From Malurus cyaneus samueli (Eukaryota; Chordata; Aves; Passeriformes; Maluridae): a stretch of 64,000 nucleotides of DNA. The translations under genes were made by a program, and so were the position numbers. Below the pieces are notes generated by a model. That model had not been told where the DNA came from, did no database searches, and was given only the letters and a program-made list of their open reading frames with translations. Where the stretch lies: contig CM019214.1 of assembly GCA_009741485.1 (NCBI GenBank), positions 54,152,550-54,216,549 on the forward strand. The letters run 5' to 3'. Below, one piece after another: positions 25,301-37,060 of this stretch. Each line of letters starts with the position of its first letter. Position 1 is the first letter of the stretch.

Positions 25301-26240
25301 CACCATAAATCAAGCTGTGCTGAATCCTGTGCACTCAGGCCTGAGGAAAACAGTCGTCTGGTTGGGGGCTTGTGGAGATTTCTCTGACCTGTCTTGACTA
25401 ATTTGTGACTCTTCTGAATTCAGACATCCTTCTCATGAGATGCTTTTTCCTTTGCAATTATATCTAAACTTCTTACACATAGACTGAAAAATTCCCTACC
25501 ACTTATAAACAGAAAGTGAAAGTAATTTTTTTCTTTTATGCAGCTATGTACATCAACATAAGCCATTACTATGTCAGTGTAATCCATTGCTATCTGGCAT
25601 AATAAAACAGCCAACAAAGCACAAAGTCAAGAGGATCATCTGCACACAGAGTGCGAATTTCCCCAAGGAAATCAACTAATGCTCAAGCATCCTTAAGAAC
25701 TTCCTCTAAAAAGAAACACACTTTTTGAGACCGCAATCAGCCCCATCTGTAGCCTTAGTACATTCAACAGCTCATAGGAGAATACTCACACAGAAGTGAC
25801 CGTAAAGAAATGGTCATTCCTAAAGGCTCTCAGGACTCTAAGAACAATGCATCTATGACAACAGACACAATTTTTAATGGCACTCATATTGGGCACCCCT
25901 ATCGCAGACAAATGAAATAGCTGCAAATTGCAGTGAGGTGTTCTGGATCGTTTGTTGACTCCTCTTGGAGCTCTGCAGTGTCTCAAAACCTGAGCTATCT
26001 AAGCCTCCAGCTGCCTTAGCAAATCCAGACTAACGGGAAGAGGTGCTGAGGAATGATGGGTACTCTGCACACATTTCTGGGGTTTGACATCAGATTAGTT
26101 CTAGTTTGGTCCTGTTGACTGAAGTTCCATTAGCAGTGGAAGGGTGTTAGGTCATCTTTAGGAGCACATTTTTTAGTTGGTGTCATCCAAAAGGAATCTT
26201 GCCTATTTGCTTTGGGAGGCTCCATGATGAAAAGCAAAGC
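22358..26240. other. unique AT-rich stretch, no gene
   Basis: No gene is recognised. T-runs lie at 23540-23557 and 23738-23748. The part 23830-24240 is unique and AT-rich with CNE-like texture. The phrase around 25225-25270 ('ctccattaattttaatagga...cacctaa') resembles the decayed amniote palindromic repeats seen elsewhere in the window. Confidence 0.5.
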
Positions 26241-26786
26241 TTCACTGGCCAGCAGATCAAGGAAGATGGGTCTGTCCCTTCACTCTGTCCTGGTGAGACT
26301 CCACCAGGAGTGCTGCATCCCACACTGGGGACCTTAGAATGGGAAGAACTTGGACCTATTGGGATAGAGGAGGGCTGTAAAAATGATCAGAGGTCGGGAG
26401 CACCTCTCCTATGAGGAAAAGCTGAAAAGTCTAGAGAGGACTCTAGGGAAACCTTATTGTGACCTTTCAATACTTACAATAAAGACAAAACCAGACTTTT
26501 CAGTAACGTCTTTCATAATAAGACAAGGGATAATGATTTTAAAATAAAAGAGGGTAGATTCAGGACAGATACAAGGAAGAAGTATTTTATGATGAGTATG
26601 GTGAAACACTGGAACCAGTTGCCTTCAGGGGTGGTGTATGCCCCAACTCTGAAAACATTCAAGGCCAGGTTGGATGGAGTCCTGAGCAACCTGATCTAGT
26701 CGAAGATGTCCCTGCTTGGAGATTGGACTAGATGAATTTCAAAGGTCCCTTCCAACCCAAACCAGTCTATGACTCTATGACTCTAT
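26241..26786 (+). mobile_element. CR1 LINE fragment, 3' end
   Basis: This is the best-preserved CR1 copy in the window. It begins inside the 3' part of the reverse-transcriptase ORF (a decayed 'GTCCTGGTGAGACTCCACC' phrase near 26288) and runs through the typical 'ATGATCAGAGG...GGAGCACCTCTCCTATGAGGA' 3' region, the 'GTGAAACACTGGAACCAGTTGCC' stretch and 'GGACTAGATGA...GGTCCCTTCCAACCCAAACC'. It ends in the octamer tail CTATGACTCTATGACTCTAT (26767-26786). It is 5'-truncated, as most CR1 copies are, and has stops and frameshifts, so it is inactive. It is plausibly the youngest insertion here. Confidence 0.95.
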
Positions 26787-29700
26787 ATTAGCTAGGAACG
26801 GTTGGGAGATTCCCCTCAAAATAGCACTCCCAACCTAAACTAAAACACTGATAGAAAACCTGTCCTTAAATATCTCCTACTCTTATCTTCTGACTTTGGT
26901 CATATGTTCTGCTTGTGGTTCACTGATACATTCATCAATCTCCGGAGACATTTCTATTCTCTGACAGTATTCATTGGGATAGAAAAAAATTAAAAGCCTG
27001 GGCAGATGTGGATATCAGTGTCTTTACAAGATATGCCTGTGGTTGCCCAAGTCCATTACCCAAATTACAGATTTACATCAAAGGAGTTGTTGTAAGCAAC
27101 ATTCTTCAGGCAAAGTTCAGCACAAGCTCAGAAAATTAACTGTCAGCACTCCTGTGACTGTACTAATGGCTTCTCTTGTCAGGTTGAATACCTGTCACCT
27201 TTTGCCATTTCTCTGTGTAAAGAAATGTATATGTGTTTTACTGATTTCATAGTCACTGTGGTCTCAGTACACCTCATTCACAGCTTATTTGTTTTACATG
27301 TGGTGATAGAGCAAAGGGAGGATGAAGGGTTAAGCAGTTTCCAAAGGCTGCTGTTGAACAATGGTTGTCCTTCTGAATCATGGATTAGCAAATAATCATT
27401 TGTTCTGATGATGTAATATTTGTAACTTACAGTAATGTAACTGAAGGGAGGAGTTCTGCGAAAATTGGTTTGAACTGGTCTCTCTGGTTTATGATCCTTC
27501 CTGTTCCCCTGCTCATGCACTGGCTTAATCTTGCTCAGTAAACACGTTTGTTTCCTAATTCTCTTTCAGACTTCAATTTGCAAACAACTTGGAGGAATCC
27601 TGCTTTCAAATCCAAAATCACAAAAAAAGAAGAAAGTTTTTAGCACTAAAAAGCAAAGAAAGCACTGATTTACTTTGTCATTAAATTCTAACTCAGCATA
27701 AAATTAACTCCCTGGAGATTGCTGATAAATACATTCATCTTTCTAAGCTCTTATTTGGCTAAGAATCTGGGATATATCAATGGTCTCTTTTTAAGGCAGT
27801 TCCTGGAAGGCAATACTAAATGCTACATATTGCTAGTAGAGTCTAAAAAATGTTTTAAAAAATAGCTTATATTATTATATTTGTTACTGAGACCATATAA
27901 CATTTAAAATACTGATGAAAGTTACTAATGGAAGTTACTATTTCATTAGGGCTGCAGACTTTCTCAGGAATACCTTGAATATTTACTGAGAAATCTGAAA
28001 TGGAATTCTACATTTTTTCCCAATTTTCCAGCCCTTGCCTATCACGGGGAAGTGAGTAGGAGTGAGGATCATCACCTTGTACTTATTCACCCTATCAGTG
28101 ACCATTGTTGAAAAAATCAGCCATTATCATTTGTCATCATACCGTAACATGTAAAACAGATGGTTACTTTCAAGTATCATATACCGATATAAAGAGTATT
28201 TCTGCTGATGAAAATGAATAAATATTTACTTTCTAAGGATAGCATAGTGTGCCTCTGATTGTGTGCAATAAAATAAAGAGTATGTGAAAGACTGGTTGGG
28301 TTCAAGATGAATAATCACACTTAGACCATGGAGTGGACAGGAAGGAGGAAACCATTATTCTGAATGATGGATTGTGTTTGTGGATTTGACAATTGCAGGA
28401 TGGATATTCCTGGCAAATGCCAAGCCACCTCCTCTGCATCCGGCTGGAACGTGTCTCAACTTACAAACCACCTTGATTACATAGTCCTGACCACAGTCCA
28501 CTGCTGACTCGAATGTGTTATCTGCAATAGCACCGTGGTATCTCTTCTTACCATCACATAAGAGATTTTCTTGCTAATCAGATAAAGTGGACTTTTACAA
28601 GAAATTCAGTGATATCAGTACCAGCTCCATGCCAACAAGAATCATCAGAGCTGCTTTTTTTACTATCACAGTTTATAAATTGTATTCCCAGCTGAATTTT
28701 GAAGATTATGTCTGCTATCCAAAAGAAGGGCAAGTTAACTCCAGAAACAAGTGCAGTGAGTGTACATGTAGGATTATGTGAGAATGTTCCCAAACTGTGA
28801 AACAACTCAAATAGATTGGCATGCAATGATGCATAGGTCAATCAAGTCACAGCATGCTTCTGTTTCGTTTAATAGTAGATGCTCTAACATCTTTAGTTGT
28901 ACAGTGCATAGTCAAACAGTATCACAAACTGATTTTTTTTCTGTGTGTGTTCTTCAGCTCACATTCTATTCAAAGAAATGTAAGGCTTTTCTTTTCAGAT
29001 TTTTTTTTAAGGTTGAAGAAGTCTCTGATTACTTTCTTACTATTGTTAGAAAACACATTGGTAAACATCTATACTTAATATCCATTTAGACTCTGTTGAC
29101 CTTGAACTTTTCTGAGGAGTATATCCTTAAACACTTAGCTTATTTTTGCATCTTAAAGAAAAATTACTTGGGTAGTATGCAGCAGTTAATGTAATGCAGT
29201 CCGCTGACCCACTACCAACAAAGATCACTGGAATTTCTCATTTTTATCCAACTGTTCATTCAGTCTTTAAGATTAGAACTGGTAGCTGAATGGCCCTCTT
29301 ATTGCTGAAGCAGAAAAGCTGGTTGAAGTAGTGAACAGGATTCATGGTAAATATAATTCCAGAATTTGTTTCGGTGCTGAGTCACAACTGAACCAAACAT
29401 TTTAAAAATTGTCACAGAATAAAAGGTTTTACTTTTTAAAAAACAGTTGACTTGGAAGGGAATTTGCATTTCAACCCAAAATTTCTCATTGCTAGTAACA
29501 GTTAGAGATATTTGTTCATTTTTATGGCTTCATTGTGGAAGACCATAATAAACCACGTGCAATAACATATTATTTGAACCAGAATTGCAGGATAGTGGAA
29601 AGATACAGTAAACAGCTGGCTTCTCTAATTTGTATGTTGAATGCTTACGTGCTTCTCTTGTTAAGTACCAAACTGTTTCATCAGAACAAAAACACGAGAT

Positions 29701-30280
29701 ACTTTGATCTGGAAAATAAGGGAAGATGTTTCAATGATACACTGCAGTCACAATTCATCCTGCCTAATGTTAATCACCCATGTAAGGCATGTAAATTAGG
29801 GGGTTAGTCATCTCAGACTCCCTCTAATGTCACAAGAGGATGATGGGCACTTTCTCAGGATGGCAGGGAGACTTGGTGGCTCCACAAGAGTAGAGAGAGC
29901 CAGGGTGGCTGGGCTGTAACCCTGGTACCTTAGCAGTGGAGCCAAATGCAGATTCAGGTGCTACCTCATACCTGCTGTTTTCCAAAACCAATCAATGAAA
30001 TAGTGCAATTACTCCTACTTTGTAATTTGCTTTGGGAAGTAGTTTTCTTTGGTAGGAAACATGAGTAAAATCTTTCTGATTCCACAAAAACTTCTACATC
30101 ATTAGAAAGCAAAGTACATTTGTTCCAAATTGTTCATGACTTCAGAAATGGGCTTTAACAGGATCTGGAAAGAACCAAGTCAACTTGCCCTTTGACCTAC
30201 AGGCAGGTCAAGACGGACACCTGCACTGCAAGGTGAATTTAGCAAGAGGTTAGGTTTTCTTCTTTGTTTTCTCTGAATTA
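26787..30280. other. unique AT-rich stretch, no gene
   Basis: No gene or named repeat is recognised. A plus-strand exon-like segment lies at 28582-28755 (see findings). A T-run lies at 29002-29010. Small local duplications occur near 27915-27945. Confidence 0.55.
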
Positions 30281-30337
30281 AGTTGGTTTTTGGTTTTTTG
30301 GGTTGTTTGTGTTTTTTTTTTTTTTTTTGTTTTGTTA
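30281..30337. repeat. T/G-rich low-complexity tract
   Basis: TTGGTTTTT-type units lead into a run of about 18 T and then TTTTG units. Confidence 0.9.
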
Positions 30338-30489
30338 CAGAATGTGAATTCAGAATACATTATTGCAATCCTATTAGAACTCCAATATTATTGCAGGTAC
30401 ACATATCTGTCATCTTGAGCAAAACTCAAGGCTGATACAGTGTGAGATGTCAAGGATAAGGAAGCCTCTATGACTAAAAGTTTTCTAGA

Positions 30490-30720
30490 TTCCTAGAACC
30501 ATGAGCCATGGGAAAACCTGTTGAAGGGACTCTGGAGGTCATCTCTAACAACACCCAGCTCAAAATGTAACTATTGCAAATACTGCAGGATCTCAGCCAG
30601 GCCTTTTCCAGCTGAAAGAGTGTTGAAGTCCTTCAGGGATGGAGAATCCATGACTGCTGCAATTTTTGCAGAGTAAACCACCCAGGGATATGAAAGGTTA
30701 CCATAAAGTCACTACCTTCA
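30490..30720 (-). mobile_element. CR1 LINE fragment, 3' end (diverged)
   Basis: In minus orientation the phrase 'GAAGGGACTCTGGAGGTCATC' (30534-30554), followed by 'TCCTTCAGGGATGGAGAATCC' (30629-30649), matches the CR1 3' region. The octamer tail near 30490 is eroded. It is older and more diverged than the copy at 26241-26786. The 5' limit may extend toward 30840. Confidence 0.8.
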
Positions 30721-30759
30721 AACATATATGTCCTTTCAAACATATATGTCCTTTCAAAA
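30717..30759. repeat. 18-bp tandem duplication
   Basis: The unit TTCAAACATATATGTCCT occurs twice in tandem (30717-30734, 30735-30752), followed by a partial third copy. It lies at the edge of the CR1 fragment. Confidence 0.9.
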
Positions 30760-30839
30760 TCAAAGATTGATGCAGGATCAAGAAAGACGCTGTTGTTGCA
30801 TCACCTCTCCCATGCAATAATTTTGAGGACCCTGGAGGT

Positions 30840-31440
30840 AGAGGCAGAAAGGTGGGGAAGATGAGACACTGCCCCCGTTCCCTTAGCTCCTCTCAGTCTG
30901 GTCTCAGAGCCTCTTTTCCTCCAAACCTTTCAGATCTAAGAGGACTCCACCAACTCTCAATTAATCTGATGTGTCCTTTTCCTGAGGGAAAATTTACTTC
31001 CCTGTTAAAATTCCCAGATCTTACTTACACTTGGCTCTTCTAAATGTTGATTATGTCTTGACTTCTCCTAACCTTCCCTCCACTCTTCTGTGGAGAAAAT
31101 CCCTCCCACTTGAATTTCCCACATGCCCTGCCTTTTCCCTCCAGATTAATCCCCTAACTCCCAGAAACTCAAAGCTCCAGTTTTTCCTGTCCATCCTACT
31201 TGACCTCTCACCCATTGTCCTTCACCTGAACTCCTTTGATCCAGGATTTCTAGCTCCTGACAAGCCTTCCCTTCCCCACACAGAGGGGACACTCCCATGC
31301 TGCTGCCATCTTCTGCTATCACCATCATTTCAGAGACAAATTTTCCACTGAATATAAACCCTCACATCATTCCTGCCTTGACCCTTCCTGCTTTCTGTAT
31401 TTTCCTAGGGTTTTCTCTGCTTTGACAGGGATCTAGAGAC
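30840..31440. other. pyrimidine-rich block
   Basis: About 600 bp in which the plus strand is strongly C+T-rich (CTTCCCTCC-type phrases), interrupted only by short A/G runs. The minus-strand equivalent texture occurs at 60590-61440. Open frames here (for example 31031-31351) are Leu/Pro/Ser-rich products of the composition. It may be a decayed repeat of unknown family. Confidence 0.5.
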
Positions 31441-33060
31441 CTCACACTCTCCACCAAGAATCCGTTCTAGTGCTTGCTAAGTATTTACATCCATAAAAAA
31501 GAGAAAAGATAGAATCCATAGATACAGTAGAATATAATCTTCTTGCCATTGTGAGTAATTTAAAGTCTTTGCTGACAAAACAGATCACCTATAATAGAGG
31601 TTAAATGGGAAATACATGGGTCCAGAGAGAAAGTGGACCTAGAAAACAAAATTATAACCAGATAAAAAACTGCTGGGCTATTGGTTAAGATGGAAAGGAT
31701 CTCAAACTGAGTCTTATTGAGTCTTACCAAGAATAACAAAAACAAACACAGTTGTAACCTGTGTAGCTGGGCATGGGGGTGGAAAACAGAAGCTATACAT
31801 GGGGCTGTACATTCACAGCATAAGGAAGGTCAGGTGCCCAAGGCAGGACTGAAATCTACATTTTCATCCTACTCACTGTTCAGGAACTTTCAGCCACTTT
31901 ACAGCAAATACAAAGATGAAGACGTGTCTTATGTCACATTGACACACCAGAACCTGGAAGAAGGTGTCTACATCTCCTCTTCAGGTTATCATATTTCTAA
32001 AATAGGCTGGTGATAGAAAAGTTTCTTTCTATTTAGTAGAAATAAAGGGGTAGAGGATGATATGGGAGACCAGAACTCAATTTCCACCAGTCTTCCAAGT
32101 GTCAAATGTCCTACCTGTCTGAGTTGAATTGAAAGGATGTGGACTTTAAAGTGTATAATTTGGTTTCTGACCAAAACTACTTTGTGCAATCTACAGAATT
32201 ATATATCTCTGTGGAGGTGCCTGCTTAGTGACTTGTGAGGTTTTTTGCTACTCATTAATATAAAAGAAAAAGGAGACTGTGCATGAAACCCCATCTCTTC
32301 CTTTCTAAACAAAGTCATCCCTGAGAAGAGGACACTTTCCTTGGAAATATATTAGTTTCAACCAATTCAGTCAAAGCAGAGTGTTAAATCAGAGCCTAAC
32401 TTGCTAAGCAAATGACTTAACTGAAGAATTTTGTATGAAAGGTGGGTGGCAGATCCTCCTCCACTGTCTGTTCTAAAAATCACCCACAAATCATTTTCCA
32501 AAGAGCTTTCTGGGTGTGTGTTGGATTTTTTTTTTTGAGAATGTCTGCAGGTTTGAGCTCCCCAGGAGACTTCAGCAGAGGTATGCCTTGCTTCATAGGT
32601 GGGAGATAGCTATCAAGCTGCTTAAACTGTTCTGGGCATGTGCCAAAGCAGTGCTCTGGACACCCAGAAGAGCTGAAGCTCAGACAGGCAGGTGCCTTCA
32701 GCAAGATCCAAATAAAATACCTAAGCACTTATGGTGCAAACAAGGAGAATTTCAGCAAAGAAAGGAAAAATTGATTTCCCCTGTAACATTTACCCCACTA
32801 ACACACTCAAAACTTCCTTTAGAAAATTTATTTTCATGCTTAAAATTGCACCACTGACACCTTGACTGGACTAAATACAAAGGCTGCCATTTCCCAGAGT
32901 GTATCTGGGATTTACGGAGCAGGTATTCCACTGGCTAAGGCCCCCAAGGATGCCCCCTTTCTAGGTATGCTAAGATCATGTCTAATGCATATCAGCAATG
33001 CTAGAGCAGTAGGTAGAGCTGCTACTGTCACTTTAATTCAAAAACAGTGGTGTAGGAGAA
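31441..33060. other. unique stretch, no gene
   Basis: No gene or repeat is recognised. A T-run lies at 32528-32536. Open frames up to 113 codons (32516-32857 plus) overlap open frames on the other strand and lack domains. Confidence 0.55.
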
Positions 33061-33091
33061 GCAGTGGTGGTGGTAGTGGTGGTGGAGGTGG
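33061..33091. repeat. (GGT)n-like simple repeat
   Basis: GGTGGTGGTAGTGGTGGTGG units, about 30 bases, encoding a poly-Gly/Ser run in one frame by composition only. Confidence 0.85.
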
Positions 33092-33139
33092 AATCCACTC
33101 TTTGCATACCAGCCTACAGAACTGACTGCCTACAATGAC

Positions 33140-33620
33140 CCAGGTTCATTGAATTCTGGCATCAGACTGCAAGCACAAGAGCTGATAAACCCTTCCTGGT
33201 GAAGGGTTGGTGTAGCTATGGTGTTATCTAGCAAGACTTTTCTAATAAGGTAATTAATGAGGTTTTTCATCGTTTTCCTCATGGAGTATATTTTGAAGAA
33301 GTTGTGGATGCTTTTCCTGCCCCAGTTTGGCTGCAGTTCGGTTAATTAACCATTTCTGGTCAATAAGCTTCCCTGCTCTGTAAAAGAATAGCTCAATCTA
33401 GAGTGTCATATTCCAAATGGATGGCGACTGCACCACAGCCACCTACCCCCGTCTGTGACTAGGATGAATTTAGCCCACTGCCACTGAAAAGGGCAAACAG
33501 TGACAGCAGCTGTCTGTGGGACAGGATGATAACAAAGTGTGAATAACAAGCCTCCTTTTCACGTAGATATTATGCAGATTATTCTTATTTGGTAACACTT
33601 GGAGTATACTGAGAAACTTA
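33140..33620. promoter_or_regulatory. possible conserved regulatory element
   Basis: Unique sequence free of recognised repeats. It contains GGTAATTAATGAGG near 33248, the palindrome GGTTAATTAACC at 33340-33351 (identical to 2729-2740), and AATAACAAG/GATAACAAAG Sox-like cores near 33528 and 33542. Function is inferred from motif density only. Confidence 0.25.
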
Positions 33621-34166
33621 AACACATGCTGTTTGGTTAAGTAAACTATGAAAGAATATGGGAACCCAAAAGAACTGTAAAAAAAAAAAAGAAACAAACC
33701 TCAACCTTATTGCCAGATTGGTTTCAAAATTCTGCAAAGCTGGTGAAGGTAGGCTGGAGAAAACAAAAGGCAGCAATGCTATCTATGACACAAGAAGAAA
33801 AATAAGAAACTCAGCACAGCATTTAAAGATGTCTGTGGAGGTGGGTGAGTCATTGTTGCTCACACTTTGAAGTGAAGGAGACAAGCCTGTGCGTCATGTA
33901 TTATTTCCTCTTAATCTGCAGAGAACAGGCCATCCCAAGCCATTGATGGAAGCCAAACACTTGGAGCACAAACGAAACGTGACTGGACATGGGTTTCTCT
34001 TAGTCAGGCTCTCATCCTGGGAGCCCAGAACCGCAAGTCAGACTCTGTCAGCAGTTGAAATACCTTTGGTTTACAGGGTAACAACCTGGCGATAAAAATG
34101 AACTGTGGCTGAAACTCCGTCTACGTGGGCCTGATGTAATTAGGAGCCAAGTTTCATACCGCTATA
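33621..34166. other. unique stretch, no gene
   Basis: Holds an A-run at 33680-33691. No gene or repeat family is recognised. Confidence 0.55.
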
Positions 34167-34207
34167 GGGCTGATACTACACCCACTGAAGTCAATGATAA
34201 TCTTTCC
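34167..34207. repeat. fragment of decayed amniote palindromic repeat
   Basis: The phrase GGGCTGATACTACACCCACT followed by GAAGTCAATG (34167-34196) is typical of short palindromic repeats found across reptiles and birds. Only one arm survives. Related copies in the window lie at 46167-46240 and 48597-48682. Confidence 0.5.
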
Positions 34208-34228
34208 ATGAATAACAGAGGCAGATCT

Positions 34229-34290
34229 TTTCATCTCTTGATGCCTGTACTTATAAAACAGGGATAACGGTACTTTCTTTCTCTTTATGT
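34229..34290 (+). repeat. possible MIR-type (CORE-SINE) fragment
   Basis: The phrase 'TTATAAAACAGGGATAACGG' plus 'TACTTTCTTTC' resembles the core-to-3' section of MIR-like SINEs (the 'tctgtaaaacagggataatggtac' type phrase). It is short and diverged; no tRNA-like head is seen. Confidence 0.4.
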
Positions 34291-37009
34291 GCAGCTCCAA
34301 AAACATTTTACAATGAAGATTGTCTCTTTCTAGGTACTCCATGTGGCATTTAACACCTCCAGATTTCTCTCCTATTTGGAATTTGAAGCTAGAAAAACAC
34401 ATTATGACTGGCAGACATTTCCAACAGAGAGGATGTTTGCTGTATGCAGCATACCACAGATTTGTGGGGATCTGAATATCTAAGTCTATGGCTAGCAATA
34501 GAAACACTGTAAGTAAGTGCTACTGGCAATTTCTTAAACCCCTGTTAAAAAACTTAGGGTTTTTATTTCTTCTTCTTTGAACTACTACAGTAGTGCAAAC
34601 CTTGTGAAGGCAGCACAGAACTTTGTAGGACTCTTAAAGGTGCAAAGCTCACTCCACCAGTGAAGATAACCACTAAGTTGAGTAAGTTGGATATGCATAT
34701 TTTATTCACACAGTGCTGCTTAAATGACACACTGAGATCAATCTCTAGCCTGGACAGACAGACAGCCTTGCATGATCTGTATTGTATTGATTCATACGGA
34801 CAATTAAGCTGGACCCTCAATTTCATCTTTAAGTCACTTATATGAATTTATGCCTGGTTTGGGCTTTCTTCCCTTTATGGGAAGCAGCTGTGACTTGCAT
34901 AGACTTTATTACTCACTGCTTTTGAAGAGATGCTGGCAGACTCATTAGTTTATATCTCTGTAGGGCTTGGGTCTTCTTTTTTCTATTTTTTTTTTTCTTT
35001 TCAAGTAAATATATGTTTACTTGAATATGACATGCTGAAAAAGCATTTTGTTACAGTTTTGTAGCAAACCCCCACACCATCAAATACCACGCTAATACAA
35101 ACACTACATGAAAGCATATTAGTTCTTAATTAGGCTTAAGTTGATAGTCATACCCTTTCTAGGTTCTAAGCACCTTACTAATGAATACAATTAAATATAA
35201 TTATTAATATTATGGATTAATATTTCCTCAGAGTCCTGAAATGTCCTCACTTAGACTCTAGACCCTGATAAACTGTTGTTATGTCACAGCATATTTGCAA
35301 GGTCACAATTTCAGTAGAAAAGCCAGAGGTAACAGCCCACCAACCTTTGTAATTTGCTGATCCGTTTCATCTTGAAAACCTGGTGTCTGTCCTAGAGGAA
35401 CTGTGCATTTTAAGGCTAGAAAATTCTCTCAAAATTATGGACTCTTTCAAAACTTTTGTAAGCCAAATACTTTGTTGTTGCTCTTGGAAGAAAACAAATC
35501 CTTGGGCAACCGAGCATAGAAAATAGAGCTGAACAACCTGTTCAGAAATCCCAACCTGCCTAAACACAGCAAGTTTCAGCTTGAAGAGGACTGATTGTGC
35601 TGAGGATGGCCTGAAGCCCACATAATGCAGCTAACTTCCATGTCGGTTAGTTAGGAGTTTCAATTAGCTGGGTGCACGCTTTCCTTTAAAGACAAGGCTT
35701 CACTCATCTATTTGAGTCTGGTTTAGTTTTGCTCACAAAATATAAACAAGAAAAAGGAAAAAAAATGCTTGTACTGAAATAACCTGGGTGGCATTTTTCT
35801 CAGTATTGTAGACATCACAATCTCTTGAGATGCTTGTGAGGGTTTTATGGATGCCAATATCTTCTACTCCTTACTCAGAAAGGTCCCAGAAGTGGAAAAT
35901 TTCCTTGAATCTCTCACGGTGGTGGTGGAAAAATGTAGAAAGGAGCAAAGGGTACTGAATCACTACAGTGTTTTATTCCAAAATGACACATGGATGTAAT
36001 ATTGCTGGGATCAATTAAGTCACATAAACATAAAATTGGGTCAAAGAGGTAGCGTAGATTTGGCTCAAAAGATACATTAATGTTTTGAGGAAGGGGACAC
36101 TGCCTCCTACTTCTTCAAAATAACATGCAATGTTTTTTACATTAAATAACAGTGGCTGCCAATAAGACACCAGGCTGGTTGAAAACACTTTCACATGACT
36201 GCAGGTAACCATGTGTTATAAACTAGCTGAGACCTGGGAAAACACTCTAGGCAGTGGTAGGCAGACAGGTAAACTTAGCCTCATGCTTTGCTTTTAGAAG
36301 TTCCAGTACATACTGCCACAACCAGTTTTTGTTTTGTTTTTTTTCCCAGAGAGCCAGTCTGTAACCACAGACAAATGTTTTTCTCTGTTGAAACTCATCC
36401 TTATGGCACGACAGCCTGGTTAATTCTTGGTTATACTATATCTGTAATAAGAATGTCTAAACATAAAAGGGATGAAAGACCAAAGCAGGAGAAATTTCCC
36501 TCAATTATGCGTTCCAGAAAAGCAAAATTTGGCATACCCAGGTCTTTTTGTTGCCTCACGATACTCAAACAGGACATGTGAACAGCAGCCATTGCTGCCA
36601 GTTAAGTTTCTATATTTATTTAAGAAATCTTTCTCTTAAGCTTCTCCTTTTTTACAAGTTCTCCCATACTCTGTATTGAACTCTGCCCAATAGCCCATAA
36701 TATGCAGACTTTGTCTTCTAGTTTCTCTTGTCTAGAATCTGTCATCTAGTTTCTGTTTTGTTCACCTTTTGTGACTAACCTTGTAAATCCTCCTTTATCT
36801 CACTTGTGTAATTGTGCCAATAAAAATTTCAACAAAATAACGTTGTGTTCATGTCCTATGACTATCTCAAAATACTTGAGTTAGCAGTCTAAGGTGTAAA
36901 AAAGATATATATTTCTTGTTGCTTGCCCTCAAAATTCATCCTTGACATTTGAAAGTCAAACTGCTCTTTCTCCATGCATTTAAACAGCTATAAAAATTCA
37001 GCTAAGGAA
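34291..37009. other. unique AT-rich stretch, no gene
   Basis: No gene is recognised. T-runs lie at 34987-34995 and 36333-36345. The area 35090-35230 is TAAT-rich. A pyrimidine-rich patch at 36625-36800 precedes CCAATAAAAATTT near 36818, a chance-level poly(A)-like signal. Confidence 0.55.
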
Positions 37010-37060
37010 ATCTGGGGCCCAGTTCAGCAAAGCACAACTATTTGCTTAATAATGGATGTG
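37010..37060. repeat. possible fragment of decayed amniote repeat
   Basis: GGGGCCCAGTTCAGCAAAGC followed by ACAACTATTTGCTTAA resembles the start of old reptile/bird repeats of the 'gggcccagatccagcaaagcac' kind. It is short and uncertain. Confidence 0.35.
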
